A stretch of 64,000 nt of DNA from Balanoglossus misakiensis (lineage: Eukaryota > Hemichordata): contig CM082590.2 in the NCBI GenBank assembly GCA_040954595.2, positions 10,912,001 through 10,976,000 of the forward strand, written 5' to 3'. Within the stretch, counting starts at the first letter, position 1. Every line of letters begins with the position of its first letter. A program made the position numbers and the translations under genes. Shown here one piece after another: positions 51,101 to 56,530 of this stretch. The notes below the pieces were generated by a model, which saw only the letters and a program-made list of their open reading frames with translations, was not told the DNA's origin and did not search any database.

Positions 51101-53482
51101 TTTCTCAGAACAGAACGTAAAAAAACGAAAGTACCGACGGTAATGCCAAAAGTGTCCTTTAATGATGGTGTCCAATTTTGCTACTTGTATTGTATGTCGT
51201 TCTCAAGCAAGCCAAATAATCAGAGAGCGCCTCAACAAATAGCAAATAAGACGATTTAAAACGATTAGTGACATCTTTGCCCACACGCACCAAGCCTCAT
51301 CACTTTGAATCCATGGCAACATCTCTGTTATTTAAATGAGCATTAAGTTTCTTCCTGGTATGGTTGGAATTTACCGTCCAAGCTCAATAACAGACAAAAC
51401 CTCGAGCTAGTACAGACAGAACTGTAGGCAGACAGAGTGCTTAAGCTTGAAAGAAAAATTGGAAAGTGATGATGAAGGCGTTCAAACTCTAGACCAATAC
51501 GAGAGTATCTTTGAAAACTGTCCAATCTACCTCTCTATGTCTCTCGAACTTGCTACCGTTTTCGCAAACAGATCACTTCCGGTTGTACAAGATGAAATCA
51601 ACAACACTTCACTATGTATCAACTTCCTCGCTTGTTCTTATAATAGATAAGAAACGGAAATATCCGAATGAGGTGCTCGGAACTCTTCGGAAAGTGGAGT
51701 CTTGTGTTACGTACGACTCCAAGCGAGTTACATGTACGATCCTCTCAAGATGAGGTGACTTTGAGGGTGTTTTTTTCTGGATTAACTAGCATTGTATGAG
51801 GTTTGCGCGAGAATTTAGTTAAATTTCACACTTTTCATGGTCTTTAGCAGTGACAACTCGTCAAAAATAAGATGCTGAAGAACTTCATGTTGAGTGGCCA
51901 AAAAAGAACGATATATCGAGAGAAAAGAAACGTTTTAAAATATATAGAGATAAAAAAGATTAGCAAAAACAGCAAAGACACATTGCCATTTGTAGAGAAA
52001 TACTAGGTCATAGACCTTTCAATTGTAGGATCACGCTACAAGCTTAATACATACTGTATTGTAATTTGTTGGGTTTTAATGATGGAATTCAATGGGTCGA
52101 CAATTACCCTATTGTTCTGCTAGCAAAGCCTTTCGTTGTCAAATACTCCAAGATAGCCAAACTCGCCAGACTTGGAAATACCAGAGACTGTTTACCGATA
52201 GGATTTGGTGGTTTAAGGGGTAAATAGTGTCAGTTACATCTATGATTGAATCACGAAAGTCTCTGCAATATACTTGTTTAGATATTAGACGCAGTGTCCA
52301 TTTCTGTAAACACAGACGGGTGGAATTTTAAGGCGTTGCCTGAAAGTTACGTGGAAGTAATTGTTTTTTTCTCTCTCTCACGAAATGAACAACTTCGATT
52401 CTCAGTAATTTTCATCAACTGTCTGTTTGGAGCCTACATATCTCATCTTCTTTCCTTATTGTGTAAATAATTCCGAAATAAAGGGTCTCTCTCTCACAGG
52501 TGACCCGCATCTCAGGGTATAATTACCATCGCATTTAATTAATTAATCATAAACTGTTATGGTTCATGGTTATTGCTTTTCATGCTTCGTTTATCGGGTG
52601 ATTTCAGTGATCTGTTCGCTTACTGAGTTATCGAGCAAAACGTAAAGAAATTTAAGTTTTAAATTTTCCTTTCGGCTAAACATGGTAATGAACCATTTGG
52701 TGACGTGTATTGTGTTTTGACTTTACGTCGGAGAGGAGTTTAGTGTACACCAAATGGGAAGTAAAAGATCCTGCGAAATTATGGGAAATTGACTACAAAT
52801 ATTTTAGGGTATCTCTATGTTCAGTTACCCGCATTTTCTGAGTGACGCGTATATTTGGTGACTCTAGTGCCAAATCAGGTTGAGTAGCTAAAGGCGTAGC
52901 ATTTATTTTGCCAGTGAAATTGCTATGTGACGGCTATAGATGTTCACTGAAGCATAACGCGTTGAAAGGCGTTCGGCATTCCCCAGGCAATCAATCAATC
53001 TTACCGCTTCCCATATTACACAAAATCGTAGCCCGGAATTTTTTTATGCGCGTGTACGTACGCCAAGTATTCTTAACTGAAGTGTCCAGTTTCTAAGTTT
53101 ACTGAAGAGAACGTTTTTTTTCAGGATTTTGTTTGTGGAGAATTGTAACTTAATGACATGCTGCATAGATCCCACGATCAGAACAAATCCAGTGATCACA
53201 TGACTTCACGACTTCATAATGGTCTTAGCCACTTAACAAAAAATATACTTCCAAGTGAAGATGACATTTTGACAACTGTAAATAGAATGAGATCAGATCT
53301 CATAATTCAGATTGTAAGGGATGTAACAATCATTGATCTCAATGTTTTAACGAATGATTTTTTTACAACTTAGGCGTGGCTGAATAACAGCGAACTATCT
53401 TACCTGTAGCTGAAGCAAAGGGCAGAGTTACCAGAATTCCACAAGCGCATAGCGCTGCTAGAATCACTTTTCCAGTTTTCAT
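79..53482 (-). CDS. Giant secreted sushi-HYR-EGF protein gene (3' end outside window)
   Basis: I read 117 exons as one gene: signal peptide, 10 sushi (CCP) modules, 99 HYR modules and at least 7 EGF modules. Each module is encoded by exactly one exon. Every splice junction is phase 1 (the last exon base is normally G, completing a GAx or GNx codon), with GT donors and AG acceptors, and internal exons are 111-306 nt, always multiples of 3. Only one signal peptide and no stop codon or second start is seen, which favours one transcript; several adjacent genes remain possible. HYR (Pfam-type hyalin repeat) is an immunoglobulin-like fold implicated in extracellular adhesion; sushi and EGF modules are also extracellular. 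The protein is therefore inferred to be a secreted matrix or cell-surface molecule. In-window coding length is about 26,980 nt, roughly 8,990 residues. No transmembrane segment is visible, but the C-terminus lies below position 1. The exact orthologue is not recognised; the domain mix recalls hyalin-like and SVEP1-like proteins, without proof of orthology. Confidence 0.8.
299..409 (-). CDS. EGF exon 6
   Basis: 37 codons, opening [15 protein letters not shown] and ending [12 protein letters not shown]. Six cysteines. Confidence 0.85.
686..811 (-). CDS. EGF exon 5 (calcium-binding type)
   Basis: 42 codons, opening [17 protein letters not shown] and ending LQADDRTCL, a good cbEGF pattern (D-I-N-E-C, then GSYSCDC). 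Confidence 0.87.
991..1113 (-). CDS. EGF-like exon 4
   Basis: 41 codons, opening [18 protein letters not shown] and ending NVNTYCTE. Six cysteines are present with atypical spacing (CALEC), so this is a more divergent EGF-like module. Confidence 0.75.
1175..1316. mobile_element. 142-bp MITE with terminal inverted repeats
   Basis: The left end reads tgtacaggtgccttag and continues to gctatctg; the right end is its inverse, cagatagccttctgaggcac then ctgtaca. No open frame. Confidence 0.65.
1380..1493 (-). CDS. EGF exon 3 (calcium-binding type)
   Basis: 38 codons, opening [16 protein letters not shown] and ending [12 protein letters not shown]. The D-I-N-D-C start and aromatic GYSC are typical calcium-binding EGF features. 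Confidence 0.87.
1713..2023. mobile_element. Two adjoining palindromes (DNA-transposon-like)
   Basis: A near-perfect palindrome at 1,713-1,853 (gcaataaaacacccc ... ggggtgttttattgc) with its centre at about 1,783 is followed by a second inverted pair: attatattatgccagtatattga at about 1,855-1,876 and its reverse at 2,001-2,023. It may be one composite non-autonomous element in the intron between EGF exons 3 and 2. Confidence 0.65.
2230..2340 (-). CDS. EGF exon 2
   Basis: 37 codons, opening [18 protein letters not shown] and ending [12 protein letters not shown]. Six cysteines. Confidence 0.85.
   Translation of the reverse strand, partial: KIMNVTQTLVCMAAVLTWSMTTLVLAMLDTMEKTVI
2452..2571 (-). 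CDS. EGF exon 1 (of those in window)
   Basis: 40 codons, opening [18 protein letters not shown]; six cysteines in EGF spacing, with the CSCRDGYTL type of cbEGF-like modules. Confidence 0.85.
2639..2825. mobile_element. Tigger/pogo-like MITE, copy 1
   Basis: Begins tacagtaaaaactgtctcaa and ends agacaggttttactacagt, imperfect terminal inverted repeats next to TA. The body is homologous to 8,142-8,310. It has no transposase frame. Confidence 0.6.
2876..3118 (-). CDS. HYR exon H1 (last HYR module)
   Basis: 81 codons, opening [18 protein letters not shown], the most diverged at its N-terminal strand. It ends FTVTVN and splices in phase 1 to the first EGF exon. Confidence 0.85.
3335..3574 (-). 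CDS. HYR exon H2
   Basis: 80 codons, opening [18 protein letters not shown]; ends TFTVTVQ. The upstream intron carries no recognised feature. Confidence 0.85.
3701..3943 (-). CDS. HYR exon H3
   Basis: 81 codons, opening [18 protein letters not shown]; third cysteine region reads [16 protein letters not shown]. Confidence 0.85.
4070..4312 (-). CDS. HYR exon H4
   Basis: 81 codons, opening [34 protein letters not shown]. The intron on its upstream side (4,313-4,596) holds no feature. Confidence 0.85.
4597..4836 (-). CDS. HYR exon H5
   Basis: 80 codons of the short ASGSTF type: [20 protein letters not shown]. Ends FKVTVQ. Confidence 0.85.
4963..5205 (-). CDS. HYR exon H6
   Basis: 81 codons, opening [27 protein letters not shown] is intermediate between the PPSN and ASGS types. 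Confidence 0.85.
5206..5535 (-). other. Intron H7/H6
   Basis: A 330-bp intron with no exon, RNA or repeat recognised. Confidence 0.5.
5536..5778 (-). CDS. HYR exon H7
   Basis: 81 codons, opening [18 protein letters not shown] with [16 protein letters not shown]. Confidence 0.85.
6077..6316 (-). CDS. HYR exon H8 (m-like)
   Basis: 80 codons, opening [37 protein letters not shown] is nearly the same as array exon m, so it is a single-copy relative of m outside the array. Confidence 0.85.
6629..6871 (-). CDS. HYR exon H9
   Basis: 81 codons, opening [18 protein letters not shown] and containing [16 protein letters not shown]. Ends FVVTVE. Confidence 0.85.
6872..7251 (-). other. Intron H10/H9 with paralogue at 7,933-8,360
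   Basis: No exon. The stretch at about 7,090-7,200 (atgttg..., gatct.gc.gggtctt, aagtttgtaaa) aligns with about 8,028-8,125 in the H12/H11 intron, so this two-exon segment was duplicated long ago. Confidence 0.55.
7252..7494 (-). CDS. HYR exon H10
   Basis: 81 codons, opening [33 protein letters not shown] replaces the usual CDPPSN. Ends FIVTVE. Confidence 0.85.
7690..7932 (-). CDS. HYR exon H11
   Basis: 81 codons, opening [18 protein letters not shown]. The core is altered to [10 protein letters not shown], losing the GNTT sequon. Confidence 0.85.
8142..8310. mobile_element. Tigger/pogo-like MITE, copy 2
   Basis: Begins tacagttaaacctgtctaat and shares phrases such as actgaacacattt, atagaacca, agaacctc and gacacctctg with 2,639-2,825. 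The 3' inverted repeat is decayed. It interrupts an intron that is a paralogue of the one at 6,872-7,251. Confidence 0.6.
8361..8603 (-). CDS. HYR exon H12
   Basis: 81 codons, opening [18 protein letters not shown] and ending FTVTLQ. Core reads [14 protein letters not shown]. Confidence 0.85.
8999..9241 (-). CDS. HYR exon H13
   Basis: 81 codons, opening [18 protein letters not shown]. Contains [16 protein letters not shown], with Tyr for Asp before PP. Confidence 0.85.
9368..9610 (-). CDS. HYR exon H14
   Basis: 81 codons, opening [12 protein letters not shown]. The third cysteine segment reads [12 protein letters not shown], diverged from TVTCSATD. Confidence 0.85.
9773..10015 (-). CDS. HYR exon H15
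   Basis: 81 codons, opening [12 protein letters not shown], with an unusual [12 protein letters not shown] in place of the YGNTTAVV core, and ending FTVSIR. Last diverged exon before the array. Confidence 0.85.
10137..15613 (-). CDS. HYR array unit 1: 14 exons a-n
   Basis: Exons: 10,137-10,379 (a), 10,487-10,792 (b, 306 nt with an internal extension), 10,964-11,206 (c), 11,462-11,704 (d), 11,849-12,091 (e), 12,298-12,540 (f), 12,710-12,952 (g), 13,058-13,300 (h), 13,490-13,732 (i), 13,845-14,087 (j), 14,202-14,441 (k), 14,605-14,844 (l), 15,001-15,237 (m), 15,371-15,613 (n). Most have the CDPPSNSTF signature; k and m are of the ASGSTF type and l is the most divergent (AANIATC). Exon m resembles the single-copy exon at 6,077 ([19 protein letters not shown]), a likely older relative. 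Confidence 0.87.
15808..21350 (-). CDS. HYR array unit 2: 14 exons with a g/h fusion and an extra exon
   Basis: Exons: 15,808-16,050 (a), 16,158-16,463 (b), 16,635-16,877 (c), 17,131-17,373 (d), 17,518-17,760 (e), 17,967-18,209 (f), 18,386-18,628 (g/h chimera), 18,814-19,056 (i), 19,194-19,436 (o, found only here), 19,569-19,811 (j), 19,926-20,165 (k), 20,348-20,587 (l), 20,738-20,974 (m), 21,108-21,350 (n). g and h are merged into one exon. Exon o opens [12 protein letters not shown] and ends FIVNVK. Confidence 0.87.
21544..26980 (-). CDS. HYR array unit 3: 14 exons a-n
   Basis: Exons: 21,544-21,786 (a), 21,894-22,199 (b, 306 nt), 22,371-22,613 (c), 22,864-23,106 (d), 23,239-23,481 (e), 23,688-23,930 (f), 24,072-24,314 (g), 24,420-24,662 (h), 24,851-25,093 (i), 25,206-25,448 (j), 25,563-25,802 (k), 25,966-26,205 (l), 26,368-26,604 (m), 26,738-26,980 (n). 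Same order as unit 1. Exon i has PPSN's counterpart changed to QPSNTTF, still a sequon; g carries FVNEDN where others have FVNGDN. Confidence 0.87.
27176..32117 (-). CDS. HYR array block 4: a/c, d, e, g/a, b, c, d, e, f/e, f, g, h
   Basis: Twelve exons: 27,176-27,418 (a/c chimera), 27,673-27,915 (d), 28,048-28,290 (e), 28,505-28,747 (g/a chimera), 28,855-29,160 (b), 29,332-29,574 (c), 29,829-30,071 (d), 30,209-30,451 (e), 30,659-30,901 (f/e chimera), 31,108-31,350 (f), 31,527-31,769 (g) and 31,875-32,117 (h). Exon d at 29,829 has Glu in place of Gly in the conserved FSGES motif (FSEES). All keep phase 1 and an open frame. Confidence 0.85.
32390..32632 (-). CDS. HYR exon p (single copy, h/a-like)
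   Basis: 81 codons, opening [18 protein letters not shown], with [19 protein letters not shown] close to exon h. A nonrepetitive 270-bp intron containing a short (taa)n run separates it from block 4. Confidence 0.85.
32810..32870. repeat. (GACA)n-like microsatellite
   Basis: An imperfect run of cagacagacaga units inside a HYR intron. Confidence 0.8.
32905..33147 (-). CDS. HYR exon q (single copy)
   Basis: 81 codons, opening [18 protein letters not shown] with [10 protein letters not shown]. The downstream intron contains a (GACA)n-type microsatellite. Confidence 0.85.
33388..33630 (-). CDS. HYR exon r (single copy)
   Basis: 81 codons, opening [18 protein letters not shown] and containing [16 protein letters not shown]. 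Four cysteines conserved. Confidence 0.85.
33860..34102 (-). CDS. HYR exon s (d-like)
   Basis: 81 codons, opening [12 protein letters not shown]. Its middle ([20 protein letters not shown]) is like exon d in both protein and DNA, but the ends differ, with [10 protein letters not shown] in place of [10 protein letters not shown]. Confidence 0.85.
34302..34544 (-). CDS. HYR exon t (single copy)
   Basis: 81 codons, opening [18 protein letters not shown] and ending FFVTVLG rather than TVQG at the splice. Confidence 0.85.
34571..34691. mobile_element. Dispersed repeat, copy 1
   Basis: Homologous to 46,431-46,552 over its whole length, beginning ttaaagggacaaagtctttc. It lies in the intron between exons t and u and carries no coding potential. 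Confidence 0.6.
34796..35038 (-). CDS. HYR exon u (diverged j-like)
   Basis: 81 codons, opening [33 protein letters not shown] matches exon j ([15 protein letters not shown]) best, and it sits just where j would be relative to v, l, m and n. Confidence 0.85.
35251..35490 (-). CDS. HYR exon v (k-like chimera)
   Basis: 80 codons. The 5' half ([12 protein letters not shown] to [10 protein letters not shown]) is almost identical in DNA to exon k, while the 3' half ([13 protein letters not shown]) is distinct from k. It is probably an exchange product between k and an older neighbour. Confidence 0.85.
35491..35905 (-). other. Intron between HYR exons v and l
   Basis: This 415-bp intron does not match the k-l introns of the other units, although exon l beside it does. 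It contains a piece (about 35,754-35,800) of the dispersed repeat seen at 46,864. No exon is recognised. Confidence 0.6.
35906..39525 (-). CDS. HYR array block 6: exons l, m, n, a/c, d, e, g/a, b, c
   Basis: Exons at 35,906-36,145 (l), 36,312-36,548 (m), 36,682-36,924 (n), 37,120-37,362 (a/c chimera), 37,617-37,859 (d), 38,004-38,246 (e), 38,456-38,698 (g/a chimera), 38,806-39,111 (b) and 39,283-39,525 (c). The order and both chimeric junctions match 25,966-29,574, offset about 9.94 kb. The a/c copy reads CYFTIT where its twin reads CNFTIT, removing a sequon. Confidence 0.85.
39790..41277 (-). CDS. HYR array block 7: exons d, e, f, g/c
   Basis: Exons at 39,790-40,032 (d), 40,165-40,407 (e), 40,614-40,856 (f) and 41,035-41,277 (g/c chimera). 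The last has a g-type 3' end ([12 protein letters not shown]) fused to a c-type 5' part ([12 protein letters not shown]). This fusion is seen once. Confidence 0.85.
41542..43854 (-). CDS. HYR array block 8: exons d, e, f, g/a, b, c
   Basis: Exons at 41,542-41,784 (d), 41,917-42,159 (e), 42,366-42,608 (f), 42,785-43,027 (g/a chimera), 43,135-43,440 (b, 306 nt) and 43,612-43,854 (c). The c copy has PPSDSTF for PPSNSTF, losing one N-glycosylation sequon, as do the copies at 39,283 and 41,035. The b copy has a Pro for Ala change in its insert (FNGPGD). Confidence 0.85.
44120..45186 (-). CDS. HYR array block 9: exons d, e, f/e
   Basis: Exons at 44,120-44,362 (d), 44,495-44,737 (e) and 44,944-45,186 (f/e chimera). 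The chimera has an f-type 3' half ([16 protein letters not shown]) and an e-type 5' half and upstream intron. It opens DITNPVLTC, where other copies have DTTNPVLTC. Confidence 0.85.
45333..45575 (-). CDS. HYR exon w (first HYR, single copy)
   Basis: 81 codons, opening [18 protein letters not shown] and ending NFTLTVQ. It is not repeated elsewhere in the window. Its downstream intron switches abruptly near 45,318 into sequence identical to the e-f type intron of the array, so this is the outer edge of the duplicated region. Confidence 0.85.
45576..46124 (-). other. Intron between sushi and HYR regions
   Basis: A 549-bp intron with no coding exon or RNA gene recognised. It marks the boundary between the sushi modules and the HYR array. 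Confidence 0.6.
46125..46295 (-). CDS. Sushi (CCP) exon 10 (last sushi)
   Basis: 57 codons, opening [16 protein letters not shown] and ending [10 protein letters not shown]. The next exon is the first HYR module 550 bp downstream. A sequence resembling one arm of the 47,256 element lies only about 10-30 bp past its donor. Confidence 0.85.
46431..46552. mobile_element. Dispersed repeat, copy 2
   Basis: This copy begins ttaaagggacaaagtctttc and ends caaccacacacaacttc. It matches 34,571-34,691 over its whole length with scattered mismatches; a piece of the same family lies reversed at 63,756-63,790. Likely a SINE or MITE of unknown class. Confidence 0.6.
46655..46831 (-). CDS. Sushi (CCP) exon 9
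   Basis: 59 codons, opening [18 protein letters not shown] and ending WSDVFPACL, two residues longer than its siblings at the start. Donor GTATGTATG. Confidence 0.85.
46864..46956. repeat. Short inverted repeat with dispersed relatives
   Basis: The stretch starts ttaaccctttcatccc and ends gtggtgaaagggttaa, with an inner ccatggaaaacaatgg/ccaaaccattgtgg pairing. Related pieces occur at about 1,541-1,592 and 35,754-35,800, so it is a dispersed repeat, probably a small DNA element. Confidence 0.55.
46993..47163 (-). CDS. Sushi (CCP) exon 8
   Basis: 57 codons, opening [16 protein letters not shown] and ending WSDPIPQCL. Donor GTATGAG; the split codon begins with A. Confidence 0.85.
47256..47410. 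mobile_element. Palindromic MITE-like element
   Basis: Two arms of about 60 bp are inverted copies: one begins ccttttcattagtcgagttc and the other ends gaactagacttatgaaaagg, with a short loop near 47,316-47,340. Structure fits a non-autonomous DNA transposon; no coding capacity. A target duplication was not clear. Confidence 0.65.
47605..47775 (-). CDS. Sushi (CCP) exon 7
   Basis: 57 codons, opening [16 protein letters not shown] and ending WSNAVPTCI. The downstream intron holds a palindromic element at 47,256-47,410. Confidence 0.85.
47985..48155 (-). CDS. Sushi (CCP) exon 6
   Basis: 57 codons, opening [16 protein letters not shown] and ending WSDDIPTCE. Splits its last codon after C rather than the usual G, still phase 1. 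Confidence 0.85.
48385..48555 (-). CDS. Sushi (CCP) exon 5
   Basis: 57 codons, opening [16 protein letters not shown] and ending APVPTCE. The conserved Trp before the last cysteine is replaced: the segment reads [10 protein letters not shown], with Tyr at that position. Confidence 0.85.
48861..49031 (-). CDS. Sushi (CCP) exon 4
   Basis: 57 codons, opening [16 protein letters not shown] and ending WSDSIPICY. Tyr replaces the usual Asp in the CxDPGTP opening. Four cysteines and Trp are intact. Confidence 0.85.
49266..49515. repeat. 132-bp direct duplication covering an exon tail and donor
   Basis: Two similar copies begin at 49,266 and 49,398, each starting attctataaac and rich in ctatagaa. 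The second copy ends in the real 3' end of sushi exon 3. The first carries a matching gctcac-c-tactcagacact at about 49,367-49,384, a decoy copy of the donor and exon tail in the intron. Confidence 0.75.
49505..49675 (-). CDS. Sushi (CCP) exon 3
   Basis: 57 codons, opening [16 protein letters not shown] and ending WSDPIPQCL. The donor used is the consensus GTAAGT. The exon tail and donor are partly duplicated 132 bp away inside the following intron (see the direct repeat at 49,266-49,515). Confidence 0.85.
49755..49928 (-). CDS. Sushi (CCP) exon 2
   Basis: 58 codons, phase 1-1. It opens [16 protein letters not shown] and ends WSGSVPTCI. Four CCP cysteines and the conserved Trp are present. 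It is not a long open frame on its own because flanking intron stops are close, but splice sites and homology are clear. Confidence 0.85.
49947..50097. mobile_element. 151-bp pogo/Tigger-like MITE
   Basis: The left end tacagtcaaacctgt and right end acaggtttgactgta are perfect inverted repeats flanked by TA. A degenerate partial copy of its body (gtggccacctct, agtggccacattgttaca) follows at about 50,116-50,146. Typical of TA-targeting Tc1/mariner-pogo families. Confidence 0.75.
50129..50400 (+). pseudogene. Possible LINE C-terminal fragment
   Basis: An open stretch contains [18 protein letters not shown], a C-x2-C-x8-H-x4-C arrangement like the zinc-finger-like C-terminal motif after reverse transcriptase in many non-LTR retrotransposons. 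It lies between sushi exons in intron 2 with no upstream reverse transcriptase. It could also be chance; homology search is needed. Confidence 0.3.
50448..50609 (-). CDS. Sushi (CCP) exon 1
   Basis: First sushi module after the signal peptide, the shortest at 54 codons. It opens [15 protein letters not shown] and has the four-cysteine CCP pattern with the late GTWSG tryptophan. It lacks the few residues before YTDGSTVEF that the other modules have. Confidence 0.85.
50610..53403 (-). other. Intron 1 (2.8 kb)
   Basis: This is the longest intron of the giant gene. No conserved coding exon was recognised in it. A short plus-strand open frame at 51,447-51,650 resembles nothing I know and is probably chance. 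Runs of A and T and ctctct tracts are present (for example near 52,370). Confidence 0.6.
53404..53482 (-). CDS. Exon 1: signal peptide
   Basis: The exon starts at ATG 53,482 and encodes 26 codons plus one base. The peptide has a Lys-containing n-region (MKTGK), a hydrophobic core rich in Ile, Leu, Ala and Val, and a small-residue end (FASAT), a typical type I signal sequence with likely cleavage near the Ala-Ser-Ala. It ends in phase 1 with donor GTAAG and joins in frame to the first sushi exon 2.8 kb downstream. Confidence 0.75.
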
Positions 53483-53581
53483 ACTACCAAGACATGTCTC
53501 GCTATAATCCCACAATGTTTGCCAAAAGCACACACATACACGGGACGGACGGTGACCACTTAAACTCTTTCCCACTTGGTG

Positions 53582-53588
53582 TTTTATA
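53582..53588 (-). promoter_or_regulatory. TATA box of the sushi-HYR-EGF gene
   Basis: The minus strand reads CTATAAAAC here, about 100 nt upstream of the signal-peptide ATG. A start site about 30 nt downstream, near 53,553, would leave a 5' UTR of about 70 nt with no intron. An in-frame upstream ATG at 53,656 lies beyond the TATA box and precedes the hydrophobic signal, so the ATG at 53,482 is preferred. Confidence 0.5.
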
Positions 53589-56460
53589 GACCAGTACAGT
53601 GACCTGGGACACACCCTAGCGTTACGTAACCCAGTTCGATGGAGGGTTTTCAACATATTGTTTCTTTACACAAAGACAGAATCAAGTCTTATACAAGAGC
53701 TTGAATATTTACAACTGAATGAGTTGCGAAACGCAAAGAATGGCCGTGTTTCGACACTCTAACATGTCACAAAACATTGAAACCTACATAACCCCACATT
53801 TTAAGAAGGGCGTGTTCTCGTGACTAAAAGATGTTTACTGAAAAGTAAATGTCAAGAACTACTTTGGGGAGTTTGTCAAAGTTTCGGTGAAGAAGATTGA
53901 ATGCAATCATGTTCTGGTGCAAAGTTTCGTTCTGTACCAGAAGTATTCTGGCAAAGGGGGGCATATCCTTCCTGATAATGCCATCCTGGATGGAAAACTA
54001 TCTACTGTTTTGTCACGTTGGAATCCAAAGTCACTCTTGTGTGCACGATGCAAAACACATCCATGCAATACTGCATCCAACAGATGCATGCCATCGGGCA
54101 ACTTTTCATTGTTACGTACAAAGGTCCCACCCAGACAGTCTAAAGAGCTATACGGGATCAATCACGTCTTTTTGTTTCTGCATAGCTCACTGGGCGGCGC
54201 TCTTAGTTGACACGCGCGTGTAACATTTCCAGAAATATACCAGTACTAGGAAGGCACAAGAATCCATGACAACTGTATAAACTCATACGATACAACAGAT
54301 ACAAATAAACTTCGCCGTGCACATTCGAAGGATAAAATGGTTACATCAATTGGAATAGAGTTTGTTTTGACAGTCTACCCGCATTGTCCACGAAGTGTGA
54401 ATCACCGATTTAAAGTTTGTGTGGGAGTGCTTCTAAGGGGATGGGCCAGGCAAACAGTATACGGAACTTCAGGAGGTCTTTCTCGTGGTTTCGCAAGCTG
54501 ACACACTTTGTAACGTGGACAAAACAAAAGATTGCACTCCAGGGATTTTTATTACATGGAGGCCACAAGTTCACAACGTGTGAATCTGTGCGTCCGTCGA
54601 TTTCATTGTGATATAGCACGCGCACGCGACCTTCCCTCACCTAACAATAATGATAACAATGTCAGAGGAAACTGACGACAGTATATTCTATATATAGACC
54701 TATTGTTTCGTGTCTTCTGGACGGCGTGTATGTTTCCTCGCCTCGTCGATGTCGTCAATTTCAGAAATGTGTACCCTTCGTTTTTATCATACACGTTGGT
54801 CGCTTGGTGCAGCAAAATGACAGAAACAACAAAACACATTTATGGGGTCTGAAACTAACCTCAAACCTGTCCAATTTGAAGTACTTGTACCAGTTCCAGG
54901 CGTCGCTAACAAGAGGAAAATATGCAAAAATCTTCAGGATAAACAGGTGCCTCAGTTCATTGACCAGAACAGTCAGATCTTTGCAGACGACACTCGGGGG
55001 CTACCTCCTATGTTGTATCATCCCGTCCTTTCGATGTAATTTTCAGCAATATTGTCTAAAATGGAGAAGATAGAAATCATTGGATCAAGGTCTTAAATGA
55101 GTGTCACTTTTTCGTTGGTTTAATAATTCAAACAACGGAATTCTCGATTTCGATTTTGATAAAATATGCACGAATCCGTTGGTGTAAACTAAGAAACTGC
55201 ATCAGTCCTAAGTTCTAAACGGTGTAGTTACATTCTTAGTGATTGGTGAATCTTTCTGATTACCTGGAATTGGACCAATTACAAAGTGTTTCTTACCAAG
55301 CTTTGTTTACTCAAAGTGCGTTTGGTTGATACCATGTTGACTTGAGGGGTGGGTCGAGTTACTTCGGTAAACGTTCGGAAATTGCTTGATGCAGCTGCAG
55401 GGAGATCCTGTCAAGATCTGGAACTGGACGAGAAGAAAGTGGCAGCAGAAACAAGCAGCAAAAATTAAGCTGTTAAGGGAAATTATGGTTTCACTGTAAT
55501 CGTTTATTTTTAGAAAGTTTTCTCTCTTATCAAAATAGCTATTGCCATGAGTATGGATATGTCAAAAATTCATCTCATAGTAAGTGCGCACCTCGATCGC
55601 CATCATCAATGACACCACCATGTTGTTGAAACAAGGTTTCTTTCGTTTGCTCGAACGTAGATTCGTGGGGGGGGGGGGTGACTATGACGACGATCGTGCC
55701 CTTGTCCAAGTTTAGGCTTTCTTGACAAAATAAGGCTCTGTTATTGATACAACTACGTGTAAATAATGTCATTTCCTCCAACATTTCCATGATCATCAAG
55801 CAAACAGGAAATTTAACAACGTAACCAAGTGCTGACTTTCACATATCTCTCTGTACATCTCAATACATGTTGTATACATGCACTAAGTTAATCGATCAAT
55901 GTATGTTTCACCTCATTATATCGATAGGCGGGGTTTTAAAAGTTGCCACCCCAACTCCAAATATGGCAAGTAAACTGGGCTCTTCCTACAATTGTTCACA
56001 CCCCCTGTACAAGCCCCGGTGATGGGTTCACAGATGTACAGCAGATATGTGTGGTTCTCTCACGAGAGATTTCATATCCGATAATGCAAACATACAGACA
56101 ATGAATGGTAGATCCTGATTTAAAATACTTAAAATTTTAGAGTTGATCGGCCTCGCATTTGAACACTTCAAACCATTCACGTTTTCATATCTACCACGGG
56201 ACACACACGATCATTTTGAATGTTGACATTTCAGTTGCGATAGCTTCATGGTTTTTTGAAGGCAGGCCAATAGTGGTGGTATTCATTTTCCCGAAAGCCC
56301 GCATTAGCGTAATCTGATATACACGTGTTATATCGCGCACACGCGCGCGTCTCTGGGCCATCCATAGTAACAGTCAACCACTGCCCTATTTTAAAAAGTG
56401 ACCTTCACCTTTTAATTTCGCATACAGGCTCAAAAGGTGAAGGTCAGTCTGTCTGTCGCC

Positions 56461-56530
56461 ATCTCTCTATGTTTCTCTCTATGTCTTTCTCTCTCTCCTA
56501 TTCCCCCCCTCTCTCTCTCTCTCTCTCCCT
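56461..56530. repeat. CT-rich microsatellite
   Basis: An imperfect (CT)n tract interrupted by a C run. Confidence 0.85.

Noticed and set aside
53483-53656. Upstream in-frame ATG extending the signal-peptide exon
   Set aside because: It lies upstream of the TATA box and would place 58 residues before the hydrophobic signal sequence.
53887-54223. Three overlapping open frames on both strands
   Set aside because: No recognisable domain or splice context; overlapping frames of this size can occur by chance. Kept only as a note under the intergenic region.
54410-55073. Short open frames in the intergenic region
   Set aside because: They are unrelated to any family I recognise, show no coherent exon chain, and are near chance length.
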